This document shows positions 1 to 4,848 of a DNA stretch of 7,059 bases, piece after piece; position 1 is the stretch's first letter, and each line of letters starts with the position of its first letter. The notes beneath the pieces were generated by a model. That model saw nothing but the letters and a program-made list of their open reading frames with translations, made no database searches and was not told the origin of the DNA. The translations under genes and the position numbers were made by a program. Source of the DNA: DATJZH01 sp035499215 (GTDB lineage Bacteria > Actinomycetota > Actinomycetes > Streptosporangiales > Streptosporangiaceae); assembly GCA_035499215.1 (NCBI GenBank), contig DATJZH010000131.1:1-7059 (forward strand). Reading direction: 5' to 3'.

Positions 1-297
1 GGCGTGGCGGTGCTGCACACTGACCTGGTTGACGACGCCCTGTTCGACGTGATCCTCGTGTTCGAGACCCGACGGGCCGAGCTCGCAGCCGACCTGGACC
101 GGTTTCGCGCCCAGATGGCGCCCGCCTGCGGCCTGTGGATCGCCTGGCCCAAGCGCGCGTCCGGGGTCCCTACCGACATGTCCGACCAGGTGATCAGGCA
201 GATCGCGCTGCCGACCGGCCTGGTCGACAACAAAGTGTGTGCAATCGACGAGATCTGGTCCGGGCTGCGCCTGGTCACCCGGCTCGAGAACCGGTAA
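1..297 (+). CDS. DUF3052-like small protein, 5' end outside window
   Basis: The reading frame is open from the first base and ends at TAA 295-297, giving 98 visible residues. A GTG at position 4 could be read as a start, but relatives as I recall them are about 130-145 residues long, with an N-terminal part that is missing here. The visible protein therefore most likely continues to the left. It shows a hydrophobic strand (DVILVFETRRAEL) and the conserved-looking run around GLWIAWPKRASGVPTD, then a segment ending in VDNKVCAIDEIWSGLRLV. These match actinobacterial proteins labelled DUF3052. The function is unknown; the fold looks like a small soluble alpha/beta domain, with no signal peptide or membrane segment in the visible part. 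The downstream neighbour is convergent, only 25 bases away. Family assignment is from memory of the motif pattern, not from a search. Confidence 0.75.
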   Translation, partial: GVAVLHTDLVDDALFDVILVFETRRAELAADLDRFRAQMAPACGLWIAWPKRASGVPTDMSDQVIRQIALPTGLVDNKVCAIDEIWSGLRLVTRLENR

Positions 298-322
298 CCG
301 GGACGGGCGGGCCTGGCGACCA

Positions 323-847
323 TCAGTCCAGCAGCGGCGCCCCGTTGAATACGCCGAGCTCCTCGCGGTAGAGCTCCAGGCCGATGCCGTTAGGGTCGCG
401 GAAGTACATGCTTTCCTCCGCGCCCCGGTCCGGGCCAAGGTAGTCCAGCCCGGCCTGGTCCAGTTTCTTCTTCGCCGTGTCGTACTGTTCGGGCGAGATC
501 GAGATCGCCAGGTGCTGCACGCCGCCTATCGTCTCGGTGAACGGCGGATGATCGTATCCGGGAAAGTCGAAGAACCCGAGCAGGTTGTGATTCCCGATGT
601 CGAAGAAGAAATGGCTCGAGCCCGCATAGTCGCGATTCTCCACCAGCTCTACCAGCGGGAAGCCGAGGAATTCCTGGTAGAACCGGATGGTCTCTTCGGC
701 GTCTTTGCAGATCAGGGCGAGATGATGGATGCCCTGGACGGTCGTCGGCGGCCGCTGCGCCGACGACCGCAGGTACCGCCGCCGCAGTTCTTCCCGGCGA
801 GCCCGGATCTGCTCAAGTTCCCTGCCTGCTGGCTGTGGCATGCCCAT
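323..847 (-). CDS. VOC superfamily (glyoxalase/dioxygenase-fold) protein
   Basis: This 174-residue soluble protein has a charged N-terminal helix (about residues 9-26, rich in Arg and Glu) followed by one VOC domain made of two beta-alpha-beta-beta-beta modules. Module 1 begins at GIHHLALICKD (39-49) and includes FYQEFLGFPL (56-65). Module 2 begins at GVQHLAIS (109-116) and ends with YFRDPNGIGLELY (148-160). His41 or 42, His112 and Glu158 sit where VOC enzymes place metal ligands, so a 2-His-1-Glu metal site is plausible. The fourth ligand typical of glyoxalase I is not obvious in the NLLGFFDF strand. The reaction is unknown: dioxygenase, isomerase/lyase or drug-binding roles all occur in this fold. 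ATG 847 has GGAG 8 bases upstream; a second ATG at 841 with GGGAG 6 bases upstream is an equally good start. The gene diverges from the efflux gene and may share its control region. Confidence 0.85.
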   Translation of the reverse strand: MGMPQPAGRELEQIRARREELRRRYLRSSAQRPPTTVQGIHHLALICKDAEETIRFYQEFLGFPLVELVENRDYAGSSHFFFDIGNHNLLGFFDFPGYDHPPFTETIGGVQHLAISISPEQYDTAKKKLDQAGLDYLGPDRGAEESMYFRDPNGIGLELYREELGVFNGAPLLD

Positions 848-1088
848 CTCCCGAGCTCCGTCGTGGCTGACCGCCGGCCGGCGCCTGCCCGGCCGCCCGG
901 CCGCAGGCGTTCATCCAAGTCTCTCCCGGGCTGTCAGCGGCCGCCAGGCGGCCCGCCGCGGAGCGTGCCACCGGCACCGCCGACATGGCATCCGCTGGCA
1001 CGCGGATCGGCCCGTGCGACTGTCATCCAGACTGCGGCGGATCCGTCCGATGCCCGCACAGCGCCGCTGAAGACGAGATCAGCAATCG

Positions 1089-1107
1089 TTTGACAGTAGC
1101 TATCAAA
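1089..1107. promoter_or_regulatory. Candidate TetR-type operator palindrome
   Basis: The 19-base sequence TTTGACAGTAGCTATCAAA is an imperfect inverted repeat: 14 of its 18 non-central positions are symmetric, of the form TTTGAnAGnnnCTnTCAAA. Its length and symmetry fit a TetR-family dimer site, and a TetR gene lies in the same probable operon. It contains the putative -35 hexamer of the exporter promoter, so a bound repressor would block RNA polymerase. That TetR from this locus binds here is inference; the symmetry is seen directly. Confidence 0.6.
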
Positions 1108-1118
1108 AAAGTTAACGT
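1090..1118 (+). promoter_or_regulatory. Putative sigma-70-type promoter of exporter operon
   Basis: TTGACA at 1090-1095 is a perfect -35 consensus. A 17-base spacer leads to TAACGT at 1113-1118, which fits the loose TAnnnT -10 pattern of actinobacteria. Transcription would begin near 1124-1128, giving either a leader of about 30 bases to ATG 1155 or a nearly leaderless message from ATG 1128. The -35 lies inside the palindrome at 1089-1107. Confidence 0.55.
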
Positions 1119-1143
1119 CCTTTTAGCATGAACAGTCGAAAGC

Positions 1144-1149
1144 AGGTGA
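1144..1149 (+). promoter_or_regulatory. Shine-Dalgarno site deciding the MFS start
   Basis: AGGTGA, complementary to the 3' end of 16S rRNA, ends 5 bases before ATG 1155. The upstream in-frame ATG at 1128 has no such site. This favours 1155 as the translation start. Confidence 0.6.
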
Positions 1150-1154
1150 CTTTC

Positions 1155-2966
1155 ATGATCAATCGCGTCAGCGCACCGGGCGCCCGACGCTGGTGGGCGC
1201 TCGGCGCCCTGGCCATCAGCGTCCTCGTGGTCGGGCTCGATCTTTTCGTGCTGACCCTGGCGCTCCCGACTCTGTCCGCCGACCTGCACGCGTCATCCAG
1301 CGACCTGCAGTGGTTCGTCGATGCCTACAGCCTGGTGCTGGCTGCCGCGCTGCTGCCGGCCGGCCTGCTCGGCGACCGGTACGGCCGCAAGAAGCTGCTC
1401 ACCGGCGCCCTGGTGCTGTTCGCCGTGGCGTCCTTGGCCTGCGCCTACGCAAACTCGTCCGGCGAGCTGATCGCCGCCCGGGCCCTGCTCGGCCTGGCCG
1501 CCGCTGTCATCCTGCCGCTGTCTCTGGCCGTCATCCCGGTGATGTTCAGCGCCGACGAGCGGCCGAAGGCGATTGCGATCGTGGGCGGCGCGACCTTCCT
1601 CGGCTTTCCCATCGGGCCGGTCCTCGGCGGCTGGCTGCTTGACCATTTCTGGTGGGGCTCGGTCTTCCTGATCAACGTGCCGGTCGTGCTGATCGCCCTG
1701 GCCGCCGTCGCCCTGCTGATGCCCGAGTCACGCAGTGACCGGCGGCCGCGGATGGATTTCGCCGGGGTCGCAGTCTCCAGCGCTGGACTGATCGCACTGA
1801 CCTACGGTGCCATCAACGCAGGGCAGAACGGATGGTCCGACGGCAGCGCTGTCACCACGATGCTGGGCGGCGCGGGGCTTCTGGCCGCATTCGCGGCCTG
1901 GGAGCGCGCGGTCGCGAAACGGCCGTCCGTTCTGCCGGAGACTGCCACGGCTCACGCCGGTCACGCCGGTCACGCCGGTCACGCCCGTCATGCCGGTCGC
2001 TCCGGTCATGGCTGTCGGGCCGCGGCGCCTGCCCAGCCGCTGGTCGACCTCACGCTGTTCCGCTCGGCCGGTTTCACCTGGGGCACGATCCTGGCGACCA
2101 TGGCGTCCTTCGCGCTCTTCGGGATCATCTTCGCGATCCCGCAATATCTCCTTGACGTCCGCGGGCTCAACTCGCTCGGTGCCGGAGTTCGGCTGCTGCC
2201 GCTGGTGGCCGGCCTGGCAGCTGGCCTCGGCGTCGGCCAGCGGCTGCAGACGCCCCGCAAGGCGCCCGGCGGCGGGCCGCCTGGACCGCCGCCCGCGAGC
2301 GCCAAGGTTCTCGCGGCCAGCGGGTTCGCGATCATGGCCGTGGCTGCGGCCGCCGGAGCGAGCACCAGCGCGCGCAGCGGCACGGGCTTCGCCGCGGCCT
2401 GGTTCGGGTTGACCGGCCTCGGGCTCGGATTCGCGCTGCCGACCGCGCTGAACGCCGCGCTGGGTGCTCTGTCGCCGGAGCGCAGCGGCTCCGGCTCGGC
2501 GGTGATCACGGCGATGCGCCAGGTGGGCGGCACGGTCGGGGTGGCCGTGCTCGGCACCATCCTCGCCTCCGCCTACCGAGCACATCTGAGCCTGGCCGGC
2601 CTCCCGGCCGCGGCGGCCGCGGCAGCCCGCAGCAGCGTGGCCGGCGGCATCACGGTGGCGCGCGCAGCCGGGTCCGCCCCGCTGCTGGCGGAGGTGCGCA
2701 CCGCCTACGTGCACGGCATGGATGTGATGCTGTGGGGCTGCTCGGGCATCGCCCTGGCCGCGGCGCTGCTGGCGCTCGCCTTCCTGCCGCGCAGGGCGGA
2801 TGCGCCGGCCGGGGCCGCGGGCGAGCCGGCGCGGGCACCGGTCGCGGCCAGCCAGTCCGCCCGGGCGGTCTCCGCCGGCCAGGCGGTCTCGGACGCCCAG
2901 GCGGCGCACGCGCCCAGGTCAGCTGGTGCCGGCCCTGGGCCTGGCGACTCCGCCAGGTCAGAATGA
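1155..2966 (+). CDS. DHA2-type (14-helix) MFS drug:proton antiporter
   Basis: This 603-residue inner-membrane protein probably exports a drug or toxic metabolite in exchange for protons, like EmrB/QacA. About 14 hydrophobic segments can be counted. The motif LDLFVLTLALP is in helix 1 (Asp29), motif A GLLGDRYGRKKL is between helices 2 and 3 (70-81), an Arg-containing motif-B-like stretch is in helix 4 (104-117), and the antiporter motif C GFPIGPVLGG is in helix 5 (150-159). The start at 1155 is chosen for its Shine-Dalgarno site; ATG 1128 would add nine polar residues. Two low-complexity segments lie in predicted cytoplasmic loops: a His-Ala-Gly repeat (267-287) between helices 8 and 9, and a Gly/Pro-rich stretch (about 366-382) between helices 10 and 11. 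A long Ala-rich, probably disordered tail follows helix 14 (about 547-603). The stop overlaps the TetR start. The substrate cannot be told from sequence. Confidence 0.9.
   Translation: MINRVSAPGARRWWALGALAISVLVVGLDLFVLTLALPTLSADLHASSSDLQWFVDAYSLVLAAALLPAGLLGDRYGRKKLLTGALVLFAVASLACAYANSSGELIAARALLGLAAAVILPLSLAVIPVMFSADERPKAIAIVGGATFLGFPIGPVLGGWLLDHFWWGSVFLINVPVVLIALAAVALLMPESRSDRRPRMDFAGVAVSSAGLIALTYGAINAGQNGWSDGSAVTTMLGGAGLLAAFAAWERAVAKRPSVLPETATAHAGHAGHAGHARHAGRSGHGCRAAAPAQPLVDLTLFRSAGFTWGTILATMASFALFGIIFAIPQYLLDVRGLNSLGAGVRLLPLVAGLAAGLGVGQRLQTPRKAPGGGPPGPPPASAKVLAASGFAIMAVAAAAGASTSARSGTGFAAAWFGLTGLGLGFALPTALNAALGALSPERSGSGSAVITAMRQVGGTVGVAVLGTILASAYRAHLSLAGLPAAAAAAARSSVAGGITVARAAGSAPLLAEVRTAYVHGMDVMLWGCSGIALAAALLALAFLPRRADAPAGAAGEPARAPVAASQSARAVSAGQAVSDAQAAHAPRSAGAGPGPGDSARSE
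1953..2015 (+). repeat. 9-bp tandem repeat encoding His-Ala-Gly triplets
   Basis: Three perfect copies of CACGCCGGT (1953-1979) are followed by diverging copies CACGCCCGT, CATGCCGGT, CGCTCCGGT and CATGGCTGT (to 2015). The unit is a multiple of three and in frame with the exporter, so it reads HAG HAG HAG HAR HAG RSG HGC. Copy-number changes would lengthen or shorten the loop without a frameshift. The perfect copies suggest recent duplication by slippage. Confidence 0.9.
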
Positions 2967-3580
2967 CAAGTATGAGCGAAGCTGCGGAGGCGGTGCGGCC
3001 CGCTGGCCTCCGGGAGCGCAAGAAGGCCAGGACACGAGCCGCCATCAGGGACCATGCGCTGGCGCTGTTCCGCGAGCAGGGCTACACGGCGACCACGGTC
3101 GAGCAGATCGCCGCCGCGGCCGAGGTCTCGCCCAGCACGTTCTTCCGCTACTTCCCGACGAAGGAGGATGTCGTCCTGCAGGACGACCTGGATCTCCTGG
3201 CGATCGAGGCCTTCGAGCGCCAGCCGGCCGGCCTGAACCCGATCGCCGCGTTCCGGGCTGCCGTGGCAGAGGCCTTTTCCGCAATGAGCGAGGAGGAGCT
3301 GGCCCTGCTGCAGCAGACCTCGGAGCTCAGCATGTCGGTCCCCGAGTTGCGGGCCCGGACCATCGACGAGCTCGCCCGGACGACCGAGGTGCTCGCGGCA
3401 GCAGCCGCCAGGCGGGCTGGTCGCGAACCTGACGACTTCGCCGTGCGCAACGTGGCCGGCGCCATCATCGGCGTGATCATGTCGGCCACGCTGCCGTGGA
3501 CCGGGGATCTTGCGTCCACGGACATGTTCGACCGCATGGATGCGGCTCTGGCCCACCTGGAAGCCGGGCTGCCGCTCTAG
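2963..3580 (+). CDS. TetR/AcrR-family transcriptional regulator
   Basis: This 205-residue cytoplasmic DNA-binding protein is probably the repressor of the exporter operon. The N-terminal TetR domain covers about residues 17-75: a basic first helix (RERKKARTRAAI), the typical ALFREQGYTATTVEQIA stretch, and the helix-turn-helix with recognition helix VSPSTFFRYFPTKEDVV (55-71). The rest is an Ala/Leu-rich all-helical ligand and dimer domain with no recognisable subfamily signature, so the inducer is unknown. The start is ATG 2963, which overlaps the exporter stop as ATGA, with AGG 5 bases upstream; ATG 2972 is the alternative. A much longer in-frame extension starting inside the exporter gene is low-complexity and was not used. 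The overlap implies translational coupling and shared transcription with the pump. Confidence 0.92.
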   Translation: MTSMSEAAEAVRPAGLRERKKARTRAAIRDHALALFREQGYTATTVEQIAAAAEVSPSTFFRYFPTKEDVVLQDDLDLLAIEAFERQPAGLNPIAAFRAAVAEAFSAMSEEELALLQQTSELSMSVPELRARTIDELARTTEVLAAAAARRAGREPDDFAVRNVAGAIIGVIMSATLPWTGDLASTDMFDRMDAALAHLEAGLPL

Positions 3581-3635
3581 GCTCGCCCGCTCATCCGTCC
3601 GCGCGCGGGACAGCCGCGGCGCGCGGAATGTTGCG

Positions 3636-3655
3636 TGTTCAATCATTGTTGAGCA
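3636..3655. promoter_or_regulatory. AT-rich imperfect palindrome upstream of pirin gene
   Basis: TGTTCAATCATTGTTGAGCA matches its own reverse complement at 14 of 20 positions (TGnTCAAnnATnnTTGAnCA). It lies in the most AT-rich part of the TetR-pirin gap. It may be a regulator site or part of a promoter for the pirin gene. No clear -35/-10 pair could be placed around it. Its half-site differs from that of the palindrome at 1089-1107, so the same TetR need not bind both. Confidence 0.35.
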
Positions 3656-3658
3656 GGG

Positions 3659-3689
3659 CGCGAGCAGGCAGGAGGAGGCGCTGCTCGCG
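3659..3689 (+). other. Inverted repeat (9-bp stem, 13-base loop) in pirin leader
   Basis: CGCGAGCAG (3659-3667) and CTGCTCGCG (3681-3689) are perfectly complementary and could form a stable RNA hairpin. The loop (3668-3680) contains the purine run GGAGGAGG, a strong ribosome-binding-like sequence placed too far from the pirin start to serve it. No T-run follows, so a classical intrinsic terminator is unlikely, though it could weaken transcription between TetR and pirin. Confidence 0.4.
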
Positions 3690-3700
3690 GTGCGACATAG

Positions 3701-3712
3701 CCTCTGCAGAGG
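3701..3712. repeat. Perfect 12-base palindrome abutting the pirin ribosome-binding site
   Basis: CCTCTGCAGAGG is a perfect palindrome whose last two bases are the first two of the GGAGG Shine-Dalgarno at 3711-3715. As DNA it could be a small dimer-binding site; as RNA a four-base stem could partly mask the ribosome-binding site. Twelve-base palindromes also occur by chance. Confidence 0.45.
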
Positions 3713-3715
3713 AGG
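3711..3715 (+). promoter_or_regulatory. Shine-Dalgarno site of the pirin gene
   Basis: GGAGG, within GAGGAGGATGA, ends 8 bases before ATG 3724. It fixes the pirin start at 3724, although the reading frame is open much further upstream into the TetR gene. Confidence 0.75.
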
Positions 3716-3723
3716 ATGACATC

Positions 3724-4722
3724 ATGCCAGCGGTAACGGTCGAGGACATTCTGCTGCTGCCCAGGATCGAGGAGCCGGACCGGGCTGTGGCGCAGGACCG
3801 GCCGGTTCTCGCGGTGACGACAGCGCCGTCGGCGCTCGAAGGCGAGGGCTTCCCCGTTCGCCGCGCCTTCGCCGGAGTGGACCTGCGCGCGCTTGACCCG
3901 TTCATCCACATGGATCAGATGGGCGAGGTCGACTATGCGCCGGGCGAGCCGAAGGGCACAGCCTGGCACCCGCACCGCGGTTTCGAGACCGTCACGTACA
4001 TCATCGACGGAACGTTCCGGCACCAGGACTCCAACGGCGGCGGCGGGCTGATCACCAACGGCGACACGCAGTGGATGACCGCAGGCGGCGGCGTGCTGCA
4101 CATCGAGGAGCCGCCCGAGGAACTTGTGGTATCCGGCGGGCTGTTCCACGGCTTCCAGCTCTGGGTGAACCTGCCGGCCAGAATGAAGATGACCAGCCCG
4201 CGCTATCAGGACATCCGGGCCCGCGAGGTGGCGCTGCTGAGCTCGCCGGACGGAGGCACGCTGGTCCGCGTCATCGCCGGCGAGGTGGCCGGTCATCAGG
4301 GTCCGGGCGTGACGCACACGCCGATCGCCCTGCTGCACGCGACTCTGCAGCCCGGCGCCCAGCTGCGGCTGCCGTGGCGGCCTGACTTCAACGCCCTCGG
4401 CTACGTCCTGGCTGGCTCGGGTACCGCCGGGGCCGGGAAGCAGCCGGTTCGCACTGGCCAGCTCGCCGTGTTCGGCCCGGGCGAGGTGATCACTTTCGAT
4501 GCCGCGCGGCGCGCCGACGGCCCGGCGCGCGGACTGGATGTGCTGGTACTCGGCGGCCAGCCGATCAGGGAGCCGGTAGCGGCGTACGGCCCGTTCGTGA
4601 TGAACACCAGGGACGAGCTGGTGCAGGCGTTCGAGGACTACCAGGCCGGCCGGCTCGGCTCGATCCCCGCTCAGCCGCGGGTGATTCCGGCTGACAATCA
4701 CCCTGGCCATGACGTCCTCTAG
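3724..4722 (+). CDS. Pirin family bicupin protein
   Basis: This 332-residue soluble protein has two cupin barrels. The N-terminal pirin domain (about 43-165) holds the metal ligands expected of the family: His82 and His84 in WHPHRGFETVTYI, and His126 and Glu128 in MTAGGGVLHIEE. The C-terminal pirin domain spans about 195-300, and the end carries the typical QPIREPVAAYGPFVMNTRDEL stretch, beginning near residue 279. Some bacterial pirins show quercetin 2,3-dioxygenase activity, while others bind partner enzymes or regulators and alter metabolism; which applies here cannot be read from sequence. The start at 3724 has a strong GGAGG 8 bases upstream. The gene follows TetR on the same strand after 143 bases of inverted repeats, so it may be a separately controlled unit or the third gene of the efflux operon. 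The N-terminal 40 residues (MPAVTVEDILLLPRIEEPDR onward) precede the cupin and resemble a family leader segment. Confidence 0.92.
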   Translation: MPAVTVEDILLLPRIEEPDRAVAQDRPVLAVTTAPSALEGEGFPVRRAFAGVDLRALDPFIHMDQMGEVDYAPGEPKGTAWHPHRGFETVTYIIDGTFRHQDSNGGGGLITNGDTQWMTAGGGVLHIEEPPEELVVSGGLFHGFQLWVNLPARMKMTSPRYQDIRAREVALLSSPDGGTLVRVIAGEVAGHQGPGVTHTPIALLHATLQPGAQLRLPWRPDFNALGYVLAGSGTAGAGKQPVRTGQLAVFGPGEVITFDAARRADGPARGLDVLVLGGQPIREPVAAYGPFVMNTRDELVQAFEDYQAGRLGSIPAQPRVIPADNHPGHDVL

Positions 4723-4848
4723 CCGGCCGGCCCGGAGCCCTGAATGGTCACGGACGCCAGCACGCGGGCGCTCTGCTCCCGGCCGGCGCCTTCGGTCAAA
4801 GTGGGCATGCCGCAGCATGTGACCGGACGGCCGTGCGGAAGCAGCCGG
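4723..4848. other. Convergent intergenic region, pirin and dinG
   Basis: These 126 bases separate two converging stops, so they should hold termination signals for both genes. No hairpin followed by a T-run is visible. Short GC-rich palindromes (CCGGCCGG at 4723-4730) and a weak inverted repeat GACCGG/CCGGTC (4821-4826 with 4845-4850) are the only structures. The second one overlaps the helicase stop codon. Nothing here is strong enough to be called a terminator. Confidence 0.5.

Larger units (their letters stand above)
848..1154. other. Divergent intergenic region between VOC and MFS genes
   Basis: This 307-base stretch has no convincing gene. The short ORFs crossing it are Arg/Pro/Ala-rich and have no recognisable motifs. 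From about 860 to 1075 it is GC-rich, with an odd-length palindrome GGCCGCC-A-GGCGGCC at 939-953 that could form a cruciform but has no T-run and is not a good terminator. The last 75 bases (about 1080-1154) are clearly more AT-rich, as expected of a promoter. They contain the palindrome, promoter boxes and Shine-Dalgarno sequence described separately. The VOC gene on the other strand must be transcribed from somewhere in this region. Confidence 0.7.

Noticed and set aside
939..953. GGCCGCC-A-GGCGGCC as a transcription terminator
   Set aside because: The one-base centre gives a poor RNA loop, there is no T-run, and it lies upstream of both divergent genes, where a terminator is not expected. 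Chance is likely in such GC-rich DNA.
1953..2015. CRISPR-like array
   Set aside because: Units are 9 bp, directly abutting, without spacers, and in frame within a coding gene.
1728..2909. 393-codon open frame on the - strand opposite the exporter gene
   Set aside because: Arg/Gly/Ala-rich translation with no family motif; it mirrors a well-supported 14-helix transporter and is a typical GC-rich shadow frame.
2732..2962. Upstream in-frame extension of TetR into the exporter gene
   Set aside because: Gly/Arg-rich low complexity, unlike any TetR N-terminus; ATG 2963 gives a normal-length 205-residue TetR and an ATGA overlap.
3496..3723. Upstream in-frame extension of pirin into the TetR gene
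   Set aside because: No pirin similarity before residue 1 of the 3724 start, and GGAGG sits 8 bases before ATG 3724.
3643..4818. 391-codon open frame on the - strand opposite the pirin gene
   Set aside because: The + strand encodes a clear pirin with all metal ligands; the antisense translation has no recognisable domain.
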